Assembly: GCF_014831675.1 (NCBI RefSeq)
Contig: NZ_VJXY01000010.1
Span: 103,586-167,585 of the forward strand
Source: Komarekiella delphini-convector SJRDD-AB1
Lineage (GTDB): Bacteria; Cyanobacteriota; Cyanobacteriia; Cyanobacteriales; Nostocaceae
DNA: 64,000 bases
Direction: 5' to 3'
Positions within the stretch are counted from its first letter, which is position 1. Each line of letters begins with the position of its first letter. Positions 17,572 through 26,076 of this stretch are shown piece after piece. The notes under the pieces are model-generated. The model searched no databases. It saw only the letters and a program-made list of their open reading frames with translations, and was not told where the DNA came from. A program made the position numbers and the translations under genes.

Positions 17572-19113
17572 ATGCCATACGCATCTAGCAATTTCTCATC
17601 TGAACTTTCCAACCAGGAGAGAGATGAGTATCAAAGTTTCACACAAATAGACGATCCTGAGATTAAACAGACTACAGAAGGTAATGCTGATTGGTATTAC
17701 GGTACTGTAGAACTGCTAGATGCTCTACCTAGAGCTTGGACACGTGGTGTTTTGTATGTGCTGATTGGCTTTGCTGCGATCGTCTTACCTTGGGCAACGC
17801 TGTCAAAGGTCGATGAAACAGGAAGCGCTAGAGGACGTATAGAACCTCAAGGCGCAACGCAAAAATTAGATGCTCAAGTCAGCGGAAGTGTTAAAGCTGT
17901 CAGGGTAAAAGAAGGAGAGACAGTAACAGCAGGGCAAGTTCTGCTCGAACTGGAGTCTGATATCCTGCAAACCGAACTACAACAGGCACAGACAAAGTTC
18001 TCTGGACTGCAAAATCAATGGGTGCAAATGGATGTACTCAAAAACCAACTACAGTTAACGCTAAGCGTTCAGGAACAACAAAACCAATCTCAAATATTGG
18101 AAAAAATGTCCCAAGTGAACCAGGCAAAACAAAACCTGGATGCAAAACAGAGTAGCTATAACCTCCAAAAGTTAGAGAAACAGGCATTAGTTAGTCAGGC
18201 GCAACAGCAAATTAACACTACTCATGATGATCACAAGTCTGCTCAAAGCCTTTTGACTATAGATTCAAGGCAAGTCGAACGCTTTAGGCAACTCGTGAAA
18301 AATGGTGCGGTTTCTGCAACTCAAGTTGATCAACTCAAAAAACAAGAACAAGAAAGCAAACGACTCTATCAAAAAGCGCAATCTGACATCAAGCAGGCAG
18401 AATTGCGCTTCACTGAAGAGATAAATCGCTATCAGGCAACGATCAAGCAGTTGGAGTCTGATATTGAGCAAGCAAAACTCCGACTGCAAGAAGAACAAAG
18501 CAGCTATCAAAGCGTAGTACAAGCAGGAAAACTGACTGTGCTCAAAAGTCAAGAGCAACTCAAAGACTTACAAACCAAAATTGCTGCATTGCAATCAGAA
18601 ATAGCTCAGGCCAAAAGCCAGATTATGTCCATAAAACTTCAAATGCAGCAACGAATAATGCGATCGCCTATTGATGGAGTGATTTTTGAGTTACCCACCA
18701 AGAAAGCGGGAGAGGTAGTACAACTTGGTCAGAGGATTGCCCAAATTGCGCCTAAAAATGTTGGCATTTTACTCAGAGCTCATATGCCTAATCAGGATAG
18801 TGGCTTTTTGAAGGTAGGAATGCCAGTCAAGATTAAGTTTGATGCCTATCCTTTTCAAGAATATGGCGTCTTACCAGGGAAAGTTACTTGGATCTCTCCA
18901 GACTCTAAAGTTAGCCAAACATCCCCAGGAAACATAGAAACCTTCGAGTTAGAAATCGCTTTAGAGCAGCAGTATGTCCAAAATGGCGATAAACGTATTC
19001 CATTAACTGCCGGTCAGACAGCAACCGCCGAAGTCATTATTCGCCAAAGGCGGATGATTGATTTTGTTTTAGATCCATTTAAGAAACTGCAAAAAGGCGG
19101 CATAGAGATTTAG
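17572..19113 (+). CDS. HlyD-family membrane fusion protein
   Basis: The periplasmic adaptor of a type I secretion system, 513 residues from the ATG at 17572. A cytoplasmic N-terminus is followed by one membrane helix (about residues 55-75, YVLIGFAAIVLPW). Then come a split biotinyl-lipoyl domain (DAQVSGSVKAV ... MRSPIDGVIFELPT) and a very long Gln/Lys/Glu-rich coiled-coil hairpin (about 130-365), followed by a beta-barrel C-terminal part. The adaptor would bridge the ABC exporter to an outer-membrane TolC-like channel, which is not in this window. Its place between the exporter and the foldase supports one operon. Confidence 0.95.
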   Translation: MPYASSNFSSELSNQERDEYQSFTQIDDPEIKQTTEGNADWYYGTVELLDALPRAWTRGVLYVLIGFAAIVLPWATLSKVDETGSARGRIEPQGATQKLDAQVSGSVKAVRVKEGETVTAGQVLLELESDILQTELQQAQTKFSGLQNQWVQMDVLKNQLQLTLSVQEQQNQSQILEKMSQVNQAKQNLDAKQSSYNLQKLEKQALVSQAQQQINTTHDDHKSAQSLLTIDSRQVERFRQLVKNGAVSATQVDQLKKQEQESKRLYQKAQSDIKQAELRFTEEINRYQATIKQLESDIEQAKLRLQEEQSSYQSVVQAGKLTVLKSQEQLKDLQTKIAALQSEIAQAKSQIMSIKLQMQQRIMRSPIDGVIFELPTKKAGEVVQLGQRIAQIAPKNVGILLRAHMPNQDSGFLKVGMPVKIKFDAYPFQEYGVLPGKVTWISPDSKVSQTSPGNIETFELEIALEQQYVQNGDKRIPLTAGQTATAEVIIRQRRMIDFVLDPFKKLQKGGIEI

Positions 19114-19148
19114 TCGAGCAAATAAAAAATTATGGGAGGAATTGCATT

Positions 19149-19916
19149 ATGAGCAAACTTCTAAAAATTTCCGATTCCGATATTATTCACAGTATCAAAC
19201 TCTCCTGCCAATTTCCTGGTGTCGTGGAGGCGATCGCTACTCAAAAAATTATTACGGAAGCAGCCCAACATGCAGGGATTCAAGTTGACGAAGAAGAACT
19301 ACAGCAGGAATGTGACCAACTGCGGTTAGCCCAGAAGCTCGTAAAAGCTAAAGATACCTGGATTTGGCTGAAAAAATATCATCTATCTTTCAAAGAGTTT
19401 GAAGAATTAATTTACAACAAAGTTCTTTCGAGAAAGTTAGCGAATCATCTATTTTCGACGCAAGTTGAAAAGTTCTTTTATGAACATCAACTAGATTACA
19501 TTGCGGCCGTCACCTATGAAGTCATTTTTGATGATAAAGACTTGGCTTTAGAACTGTTTTACGCACTGGAAGAAGGTGAAATTAGCTTTCCAGAAATTGC
19601 TCATTTATACATCCAAGAACCAGAGCTACGTCGTGCTTATGGATACCAAGGACTCCGATACCGTAAAGATTTTCGCCCGGAGATTGCAGCGGCTATATTT
19701 GCTGCTTCTGCTCCAGAAATTCTCAAACCTATTCAGACTATCAAAGGAGTTCATCTGATTGGAGTTGATGAAATTATTCAACCCCAATTAGATGACCAAT
19801 TACGCCAAAAAATCATTGCAGAATTATTTGCTGCTTGGTTACAGCAACAAATTGAGTTTATGGAAATAGATATTCCGCTAGACTCAGATGCCAATTTGCA
19901 AACAATAGATAATTGA
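19149..19916 (+). CDS. SurA/parvulin-like peptidylprolyl isomerase or foldase
   Basis: A 255-residue protein preceded by a GGGAGGA ribosome site. The N-terminal half is helical and SurA-N-like (EEELQQECDQLRLAQKLV), and the C-terminal half resembles a degenerate parvulin domain (FPEIAHLYIQEPELR; YRKDFRPEIAAAIFAASAPEIL). No signal peptide is visible, so it probably acts in the cytoplasm on the exporter substrates before secretion, or is itself moved by an unusual route. Cyanobacterial type I secretion loci for double-glycine substrates often carry such a protein third in the operon, as here. Catalytic proline isomerisation is not certain; a chaperone role would also fit. Confidence 0.8.
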   Translation: MSKLLKISDSDIIHSIKLSCQFPGVVEAIATQKIITEAAQHAGIQVDEEELQQECDQLRLAQKLVKAKDTWIWLKKYHLSFKEFEELIYNKVLSRKLANHLFSTQVEKFFYEHQLDYIAAVTYEVIFDDKDLALELFYALEEGEISFPEIAHLYIQEPELRRAYGYQGLRYRKDFRPEIAAAIFAASAPEILKPIQTIKGVHLIGVDEIIQPQLDDQLRQKIIAELFAAWLQQQIEFMEIDIPLDSDANLQTIDN

Positions 19917-20323
19917 ATTTTAAATATCTTTGTAGCTGATAATTTTTTCATGCTTTACTCAAAAATTATGAATTTAACTAAAACATGCTTCGGGCATGAT
20001 ATATATATATGGAAAAATTAAGTTTTTTAGCTTGATAAATTAAATTCTTGGTGATTAAAAAGGCGTTTAATTAATTAAGATTAACTCGCAAAAACACTGC
20101 TAGGCAACAAAAATACAATAGTTGTCTAGAATTTGTGTGCGAATTTTTCTGCTTTAAAAAATACGTGAATTTACATTATTTGGGAAAACTATATTAGTTA
20201 TTTTTATCAAAATTGCCAAAAAAAATGTTGATTTTTCCAAAAAATAGACTATATTAAAGATGTAACCAATAAGAAGTAAATTGGTTGCAAAAAAAAATTT
20301 TTAAAACTTTCAGGAGAAACCTA
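19917..20323. other. Intergenic region before the exported-peptide genes
   Basis: 407 very AT-rich bases. A hairpin with CTAGGCAAC (20100-20108) and GTTGTCTAG (20121-20129; one G-T pair) around a 12-base loop may separate the secretion operon from the peptide genes. An AGGAG ribosome site for the next gene ends the region. A promoter for the peptide genes is likely here but no consensus stands out. Confidence 0.5.
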
Positions 20324-20644
20324 ATGATTATCTCTGATCTGAACATCTTAGAAGTTGCTGAAGAAGCTGCTAATATCCAAGGTGGTACTATACAGCCTCG
20401 CTCTTATAGAGAAACTGACTTCATTTCCATTAATTTCGATTCCTTAAATCGCTTTCAAACTTTTGTCGTAGATCCCTTTACCCGAAACAACAGTGCTTCT
20501 GCTGGCGCTAAGGGTGATGCACAAAACTTTACTAACATCCCCACATACTCCTTCACAAAGGCTGATACAGTAGCCGCGACCCGCTACTTGGGTGATTCCT
20601 TCTCTGGTAGTACTTCTGCTGCTGTAATTAACCGGGCATTTTAG
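20324..20644 (+). CDS. Double-glycine exported peptide precursor A
   Basis: A 106-residue protein. The ATG at 20324 follows AGGAGA, and the leader MIISDLNILEVAEEAANIQ ends with a Gly-Gly pair at residues 20-21, as recognised by C39 peptidases. The 85-residue core is rich in Ser, Thr, Ala and Asn with alternating small residues (SASAGAKGDAQNF), aromatic-Thr strands and no cysteine. Its place directly behind the C39 exporter, HlyD and foldase genes makes it the likely cargo. The core does not resemble known pore-forming bacteriocins; a beta-rich secreted structural or signalling protein is as likely. Confidence 0.75.
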   Translation: MIISDLNILEVAEEAANIQGGTIQPRSYRETDFISINFDSLNRFQTFVVDPFTRNNSASAGAKGDAQNFTNIPTYSFTKADTVAATRYLGDSFSGSTSAAVINRAF

Positions 20645-20957
20645 TAGCTTCAAGCTCTTGACATTCTTGCAATATCAAGATTTAAAAGGAAATTGTTGAA
20701 GATTAATAATGTTTTTTCCTATTAAATTTTGGTCAGCAGTGTAAAGCTTGAACTTGAATTAACTGACTAGTTTAGTGGTCTATCTCATTAATTTTGATTA
20801 GTGTTGGCGCTTTAGCGCTGAAGCGCTTACCAAGAAATATTTTAAATCATTAAGAGTGATGAAAAGACCACTAATACAGGAACCGCTGAATGCTCAATAT
20901 AGCTAAGAGCTACCAGTGGTTTCCTCGTTTCTGAAGCACTAGTAACTAGGCTTTGGT
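20645..20957. other. Intergenic region between peptide genes A and B
   Basis: 313 bases with an inverted repeat near 20804-20835 (TTGGCGCTT ... AAGCG ... CCAA). No gene is visible. The hairpin could attenuate or terminate the transcript of peptide A. Confidence 0.5.
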
Positions 20958-21335
20958 TTGGAGTTAAAAAACAGAAATGTATCTAATAACCGCCAAAATC
21001 AATGTCAGGTAAATAATTTGGAGATTAAAGACTTAAGTTATCTAAAACACATTACCGAAACCAGTAGTGTAGTAGCTGGTAATATCTATGCTCGCACTGA
21101 CACCATAACAAGAACTGGATTTGGATATGCTCTAGCTGATGCAGTAGCACTTGCTGAAGGTCAGTTTACTACCACGGATGCTCAAACTCTGACAAGAGTT
21201 AGATATTACGGTAACTTTACTTTAAGTATGGCTGATGCAAGAGCCAAGGCTAGTGCAATCACCGGAAGCAAAATTGCTCGATTTTCTAGTTTTAGTACTT
21301 CTACTTCGCTTACTTTCACGAGTTTTAATAATTAA
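20958..21335 (+). CDS. Exported peptide precursor B
   Basis: A 125-residue protein that must start at TTG 20958, as no other usable start is in frame upstream of the leader. The leader-like segment LEIKDLSYLKHITETSSV ends in VAGN, a degenerate version of the Gly-Gly site. The core carries an alternating Ala motif (ALADAVALAEG) followed by Thr/Ser-rich strands (TSTSLTFTSFNN at the end). The same A-x-A-x-G then Ser/Thr pattern appears in precursors A and D. No cysteines are present. The ribosome site is weak. Export by the neighbouring C39 exporter is inferred from position and leader. Confidence 0.6.
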   Translation: MELKNRNVSNNRQNQCQVNNLEIKDLSYLKHITETSSVVAGNIYARTDTITRTGFGYALADAVALAEGQFTTTDAQTLTRVRYYGNFTLSMADARAKASAITGSKIARFSSFSTSTSLTFTSFNN

Positions 21336-21364
21336 ATAATATCGGTAGGGACATGAGGCGTATT

Positions 21365-21691
21365 ATGAAGAAATTAAAAATATCAAATTTGAGTTTTTGT
21401 GAGTTAGCAGCAGATAAAGTTGTTGAAGTTAAAGGTGGATTGACTGCTGCTGAAAGTTTGGCATATGAGTATTCACGCTGGTTATTAACGAGTTTTTTTA
21501 ATCCTGTGGCTGTACAATATATTACTGAAGAATTTTATTCTAGTTCAGAATATGTTGGTGAAAAGTTAGAGAATGAAACCACTGGCAAATCTGGATATGT
21601 AGTGTCAAGCAGAGATGGCACATCTCAGGCTGGTGTAGTAGTTGGTCGAAACTCGAGAAAAGCTTTTGCCTCATCTATCTATTATGCCTAA
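21365..21691 (+). CDS. Double-glycine exported peptide precursor C
   Basis: A 108-residue protein. I place the start at the ATG at 21365, six bases after GAGG; an ATG at 21353 adds four residues. The leader LSFCELAADKVVEVKGG ends in Gly-Gly. The core (starting LTAAESLAYEY) differs from A and B: it is more polar, has several Tyr, and ends SSIYYA, resembling no family I know. It lies 17-29 bases after gene B, so the two are probably co-transcribed. Cleavage after Gly-Gly would release a peptide of about 88 residues. Confidence 0.65.
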   Translation: MKKLKISNLSFCELAADKVVEVKGGLTAAESLAYEYSRWLLTSFFNPVAVQYITEEFYSSSEYVGEKLENETTGKSGYVVSSRDGTSQAGVVVGRNSRKAFASSIYYA

Positions 21692-21960
21692 AAAGCTTGA
21701 ATTGATTCATGGAGTTTCTCTCGTACTTCTGCATTCTCAATTGCTCAATTCATCGCAGATTACCTTTGCTTAAAAAAGTTAAAGACAGGCTAGATTGTCA
21801 GTCTAGTACAACCTGATTTGATCATTTAAGGCAATAAATACTTGATTGATAAGTACCTAAATGATAAGTATTAGTTGAAAATCATTTTACTAGACTGACT
21901 CTCTAACAATTTTTATTAAAGCTATACCAATTACTGCTGAATTAACACAGTCTTTTGAAA

Positions 21961-22146
21961 ATGATTCGCCGTCAAGTTATCATCAAACAAATAATATTAT
22001 CAGATAGCAAAATTATTGCAGAAGCGAAAACCATAGTTATGGCTTCTGGTGATGCTCAAAGTGAGATTAACCAAAGTATTTCAGTTAATATTTCATCTAA
22101 CAACACTTCTAGCAGTTACACACAGTATAGTTATTCTGCTAATTAG
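21961..22146 (+). CDS. Small Ser/Asn-rich peptide D
   Basis: A 61-residue open frame from the ATG at 21961. The N-terminal half is basic and hydrophobic (RRQVIIKQIIL), with no clear Gly-Gly site; ASGD at mid-length may mark the core. The C-terminal half is almost only Ser, Asn, Thr, Tyr and Gln (SISVNISSNNTSSSYTQ). This composition resembles the ends of precursors A and B and supports it as a fourth exported peptide or a decayed paralogue. The ribosome site is poor. It could also be a remnant. Confidence 0.4.
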   Translation: MIRRQVIIKQIILSDSKIIAEAKTIVMASGDAQSEINQSISVNISSNNTSSSYTQYSYSAN

Positions 22147-22221
22147 CAGATAATAAGAGAAGTTGGGAGTCTTAATTGCTCACTAATTATTGAGAATTGG
22201 TATGTAGCGATCGCAGATATT

Positions 22222-23049
22222 CTATTCTTTTAAAAAACAAGCATTATTTACTTTGCGCCTATATTTTAACGCAATACCAATCACACCACTAGAAATAAGT
22301 AAAGCTATGTTATCTGATGGTTCAGGTGCTTTAACTGTAACTTGATTTCTCTTAACTTCTACTAAAGCTACATTGGTTGTGTTTGCAAAAGTGCGTTGCA
22401 AGGAACCCTGAACAAGAACTGTTGCAAATTCTTCCTTGCCTCCAAAACTAGATTCAGATTTTTGATTACTTATGACAATATTTTTGCTATTATTAACTTT
22501 TAAAAAATCGTTATTATCCTCTGTAAATAAACCCCCTGCAATATTAAAAGAGTCTAAAACTTTATTATTATCAATGTCGAACAATACCCAAGACATATCT
22601 CCAATTGCTTTTGCATTTTCTTGTGGTGCAGCATCGATAGATGTTTGTAAAGCTAAAAAAGCTTTAAAGTCAAAAAAGAAAGATTTATCTGCTTCTACAG
22701 AGAAACTTCCGATCAGGCTAGCTTCACTTTCTGCAAATCCTGAATAATCAGTATTCACCCCCTCAGCTAAACTGAAAGATGAATTAAAAGCTTCTGGTGG
22801 AAAGACTGTAAAACTTGCTTCGGCATCAGCAATAGTTGCGACATCTCCACCTTGAAAAATGGCTTCGGCGTTGGTATCAGTTATTGTCAAAGTACTCAAA
22901 GGGCTTTGACTAAAGTTTGTAAATAATAATTCTCCTTTAGATAACGCAAGAGTAGCAGCCTGAGTGGGTAAAGCTGCAACTACAGAGCTAGTTAGCAATG
23001 GAGTAACAACTAATAAGAGTCGCTTGACAAATTGCAGATAAGTCTTCAT
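22222..23049 (-). CDS. PEP-CTERM sorting-domain exported protein
   Basis: A 275-residue secreted protein. The signal peptide (residues about 1-31) ends in a signal-peptidase site near PTQA. The body is beta-rich without cysteine. The C-terminus has the PEP-CTERM arrangement: a proline-containing PEP motif (APEPSD), a hydrophobic helix (IALLISSGVIGIAL) and a basic cluster (KYRRK). Such proteins are processed by an exosortase and delivered to the cell surface or extracellular matrix; no exosortase gene is in the window. It is convergent to the exported-peptide genes. The function of the mature part is unknown. Confidence 0.85.
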   Translation of the reverse strand: MKTYLQFVKRLLLVVTPLLTSSVVAALPTQAATLALSKGELLFTNFSQSPLSTLTITDTNAEAIFQGGDVATIADAEASFTVFPPEAFNSSFSLAEGVNTDYSGFAESEASLIGSFSVEADKSFFFDFKAFLALQTSIDAAPQENAKAIGDMSWVLFDIDNNKVLDSFNIAGGLFTEDNNDFLKVNNSKNIVISNQKSESSFGGKEEFATVLVQGSLQRTFANTTNVALVEVKRNQVTVKAPEPSDNIALLISSGVIGIALKYRRKVNNACFLKE

Positions 23050-23579
23050 GGAACTCTCTTATTTTATAAATAATATGTAAGCCTAGTCTGATGTTAATAG
23101 GGACAAGCAGAATTATTATTTATAATACAGGTAATCACCTAACTTATAACAAAGGAAAGGGATACAAAAAGTTGCAAATCCTTGAACAGTAAGGATATAT
23201 CAATTATTAAGTGGGCATAATTAAACATAAGATGTTTTGTAGCTTTTAATTAGTATTTTTAGGCTAAAAGCCAAATATTAAATTTAATTTATTGATGCCC
23301 ACCTACTTCCAACTTTTACAAAAACACAGAAAAATTGACTACTATTAACAGCTAATTAGCATTCAAGTTGCATGCTAGAAGTTAGGAAAACTATACAATC
23401 TGACTCCTAACTTCTTATAGTAATTTTCAAATACGTGAAATACAGGAGCCAGTTACGTGAGCGAAGATGCGTCTTTGGCGGTAGCCTGCGGCAAGCCGCT
23501 GCGCGTCTACGTTAAAAAATTGGGCATTGCTGAATCAGGGGATGAATTTTGATGTATTGAAATTTTCCACTCCTTACTC

Positions 23580-23762
23580 TCTCTGTCTTGAAAAGTTTCC
23601 TAGGTCGGGCTAACCCTCCTTCTCCTGACGGAGACGCTACGCGAACAGAACTTTTCGCTGCGTCTCTGTCTTGAAAAGTTTCCTAGGTCGGGCTAACCCT
23701 CCTTCTCCTGACGGAGACGCTACGCGAACAGAACTTTTCGCTGCGCCTCTGTCTTGGAAAGT
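23580..23762. repeat. 83-bp tandem duplication
   Basis: Two identical 83-base units (23580-23662 and 23663-23745) begin TCTCTGTCTTGAAAAG and contain CTAGGTCGGGCTAACCCTCC. A third, partial unit follows with base changes. A single diverged piece of the same unit lies at 54354-54393. The perfect identity of the two units implies a recent duplication. Confidence 0.9.
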
Positions 23763-23795
23763 TCTGTTCGCCGGAAGCCGGCGCTCAGACTTTCC
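23756..23795. repeat. REP-like hairpin, copy 1
   Basis: The stem CGCCGG-AAG-CCGGCG lies inside GGAAAGT ... ACTTTCC arms. The same plan occurs at 32190-32226 with stem CGGAGG-AAG-CCTCCG and the same AAGTTCT and CTCAGACTT flanks. The stem bases change in pairs between copies, which supports a selected structure. Confidence 0.7.
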
Positions 23796-23989
23796 GCTGC
23801 GTGTTAGCGTAGCGGGGCGTAGCCCAATAAATCATCCCGCAATTATGCAACGCCAAAAAATGAATTTGACAAAGAGTTTTAGCCTTAACTGAACCGTATT
23901 AGGTTAAAGAGGACTCCGTTTAAATTCACTCTTTTTCTTCCTCTTAACTATTGGTCAGTTGTTTATTGTTACAACTGACCAATAGCTAA

Positions 23990-24595
23990 TTAAATGAACC
24001 CAATGCGGTCAAGAGGCCAAAAGCGAAATGTTGCTCGACCAATGATATTTTTACTAGGTAAAAAGCCCCAGTATCGAGAGTCGTTACTATCATTGCGGTT
24101 ATCACCCATGACGAAAAATTCGTCTTCAGGGACTTTCACGGCTAAGAAAGGCCGATTTGGTGGTTCAGCAATGTAGTCTTCTGATAAGGGTTGACCGTTG
24201 AGATAAACTTTCCCAGAAGCAACACTAATCACCTCTCCAGGCTTACCAATAACCCGCTTGATGAAGGCTTGGTCTTTGGGATATCCTCTACGTTGTAGTT
24301 CTGCGGGTGGCTGAAAAACAATAATATCGCCAGTTATAGGAGGGTGGAAACGGTAGGAGATTTTTTCCACTACCAGGCGATCGCCCGTGTGTAAGGTAGG
24401 TAACATCGAGTCAGAGGGTATATAGCGGGGTTCGGCGATAAAAGTCCTGATCAGGAGTGCCAAACATAAGGCGATCGCAACCAGAGTCAGATTTTCTTGC
24501 CAACTACGCCATGCTTTCGATGACGCAGTAGCTTCTTTTGCATCACTTTCGTGAGGAGTCATAGAGGTTTTCAGCCAATTCAAAAAGTGGGACAA
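23990..24595 (-). CDS. lepB: Signal peptidase I
   Basis: A 201-residue membrane protease that removes signal peptides from exported proteins at the outer face of the cytoplasmic membrane. One membrane helix (about residues 37-53) precedes the catalytic domain. The nucleophile is Ser63 in PSDSMLPTL and the general base is Lys113 in FIKRVIG; the GDNRNDSNDSRYWG box is intact. The length is typical of cyanobacterial LepB. It lies directly downstream (3' side) of repeat-rich DNA and has no operon partner. A clear family member. Confidence 0.97.
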   Translation of the reverse strand: MSHFLNWLKTSMTPHESDAKEATASSKAWRSWQENLTLVAIALCLALLIRTFIAEPRYIPSDSMLPTLHTGDRLVVEKISYRFHPPITGDIIVFQPPAELQRRGYPKDQAFIKRVIGKPGEVISVASGKVYLNGQPLSEDYIAEPPNRPFLAVKVPEDEFFVMGDNRNDSNDSRYWGFLPSKNIIGRATFRFWPLDRIGFI

Positions 24596-24966
24596 ATACC
24601 TTGATTATTTTGGCGTTAAAGGTATACTTGTAAGCAAGCTGGGTTTTGCATAAACCCATACAAATATTAGTAATACACTTATCGCATCTACCAAAATTAA
24701 GCAAAACTAGTGTGCATAAAATATAACCTGCTCAGGTGATACAAGCTTAAGATTAGAGCTGCCGCATAGATTATTGAATCTCCTCATCTTAACTGGTGCA
24801 ATTATAAAGCAAGGTTATAGCTGATTCTGAGTTTTGCCTCCTCCTCTTGAAAAACTAGTCACCGATTGCTAGAGCGATATAGCCAGCCGATTTTTTCTTG
24901 AGTGGAAAACTGGTTATTGAATGGCAAAATAAAAACAATAATGGTGGAATAAACAAAAACAGCTTA
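24596..24966. other. Intergenic region
   Basis: 371 bases between the lepB start and the end of the MazF-type gene. It should hold the lepB promoter. I see no repeat, hairpin with T-run or small gene. Confidence 0.5.
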
Positions 24967-25329
24967 TCAAAAATACTCAACTACCGCAGCAATAGCGGTA
25001 GCTATTTCCTCCATAATTTCAGTTGAACATTCTCCAATTTTACGGATGAATCTTTGCACATCCATACCGCGCAATTGTAAAACATCTACAGCAGAAGCTT
25101 TTGTCAAACTATTTTTGGTGTCTGGTTCAATTTTGATATGCCAGATATTGCCAGTGTAATATTCCTTCCAGTCTGTGATTGGTGCAACTAATTTAATAAG
25201 TAATTTACCAACACCATCGGAGCTTACCACCACAGCAGATCGGATTTTTTTTATTTCTGCTCCCACTGTTGGATCAAAATTAGCTAGCCAAATATCACCC
25301 CGTTGAGGCTCAGGAGAGCTAATAATCAA
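24967..25329 (-). CDS. MazF/PemK-type toxin
   Basis: A 120-residue endoribonuclease-type toxin of the MazF/PemK family. It starts near the conserved RGDIWLANFDPTVGAEI, where the family has R-G-D-I and the G-x-E-x motif. The strands IRSAVVVSS and LVAPIT follow the usual SH3-like barrel. MazF toxins cut mRNA at short sequence motifs. It overlaps the small gene upstream by 11 bases, the usual translational coupling of toxin and antitoxin. No obvious damage is seen, so the pair should be active. Confidence 0.9.
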   Translation of the reverse strand: MIISSPEPQRGDIWLANFDPTVGAEIKKIRSAVVVSSDGVGKLLIKLVAPITDWKEYYTGNIWHIKIEPDTKNSLTKASAVDVLQLRGMDVQRFIRKIGECSTEIMEEIATAIAAVVEYF

Positions 25330-25537
25330 CTAAGTCTCCTGTCTGTAATTCTTGCCATTCTCTATCTTGTTGGTAATGTACTAACATTAACTCAGCTTGT
25401 TCTGCTAATATGCGTCGCCGTTCTGCTAATGGCAACTTCATGAACTCACGACGGTTGATATTTTGAAATTTTACAGGTATGTCTTTTGTTTCTAGCTGGG
25501 TGTTCTCTTTTTGAGTAGTAGATTTTGACACTTCCAT
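25319..25537 (-). CDS. Antitoxin of the MazF-type pair
   Basis: A 72-residue acidic and polar protein encoded just upstream of, and overlapping, the MazF-type gene. The segment REFMKLPLAERRRILAEQAE is a recognisable helical motif of antitoxins that accompany cyanobacterial MazF/PIN toxins. The N-terminus is Lys/Gln/Thr-rich and probably disordered, and the C-terminus (WQELQTGDLVDY) would wrap the toxin. There is no AbrB-type domain, so it is not a classic MazE. Antitoxin function rests on position, size and motif. Confidence 0.8.
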   Translation of the reverse strand: MEVSKSTTQKENTQLETKDIPVKFQNINRREFMKLPLAERRRILAEQAELMLVHYQQDREWQELQTGDLVDY

Positions 25538-25713
25538 AGATTAACAGTAATTGCTGACTTATGTTGATTCTATCTCAACTGATATCTTGCACCATTCTCA
25601 ATAATCGTAGGTAAGGCAATGCCTTTAACATAAACGTCTACTGAGATAAATACTTTGGTTGATGTATTCGACCAAAGAAAAAGGTTTTACTTTGTAATAT
25701 ATCGAGAAAGCAA

Positions 25714-26076
25714 CTACAACTCTTCAATTGTTACTAAACCACCCTTGGTAAACTGTATGACAAGTTCATGCTCATCAAGTAAAGCTGTACCTAATAGAGG
25801 TAGCCGTCCTGTAGCAAGTACATTGACTTCCCGTTCTTCTTCATTCCAAATAATGGTAGCTTGATGTACTGGCAAGATTACGTTACTATTGTCAGCTAAA
25901 TTTGCATAGATATCATACACAAAAGGAAAACCCAAGAGAGTCATTGCTGCTGGGTGTAGGGAAAGAAACTCTGTAAAACCTGTATCGAGAACAAATTCAA
26001 TAGTAAAATCTGGTTGATTTAGCAGTCGAAATATTATGTCAACGGTGGCGCGTCCATTCTTGACAATACCAAAAAT
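25714..26076 (-). CDS. Retropepsin-like clan AA aspartic protease with non-canonical start
   Basis: The conserved protein begins well before the first ATG. Read from 26076, the frame gives IFGIVKNGRATVDIIF, then the catalytic motif FVLDTGFTEFLSL, and ends with GRLPLLGTALLDEHEL and the C-terminal strand. The whole matches the short cyanobacterial clan AA aspartic proteases. Starting at the ATG at 25944 would remove the active-site Asp-Thr-Gly. No ATG, GTG or TTG lies in frame between the upstream stop and the DTG. The first plausible start is ATT at 26074-26076, which overlaps the TAA of the preceding gene by one base, implying coupled translation. Either an ATT start is used or the start codon was lost by mutation. 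Confidence 0.75.
   Translation of the reverse strand: MFGIVKNGRATVDIIFRLLNQPDFTIEFVLDTGFTEFLSLHPAAMTLLGFPFVYDIYANLADNSNVILPVHQATIIWNEEEREVNVLATGRLPLLGTALLDEHELVIQFTKGGLVTIEEL

Larger units (their letters stand above)
23050..23989. other. Repeat-rich intergenic region
   Basis: 940 bases with no real gene. The first 400 are AT-rich and unremarkable. From 23450 on there are GC-rich dispersed repeat pieces (GGTAGCCTGCGGCAAGCC and TAGCGTAGCGGGGCG), an 83-base tandem duplication (23580-23745) and a compact hairpin (23756-23795). A short open frame at 23671-23892 is made wholly of repeat and is not coding. Confidence 0.7.

Noticed and set aside
23671-23892. 73-codon open frame
   Set aside because: It consists of dispersed repeat and includes the tandem 83-base unit; not a gene.
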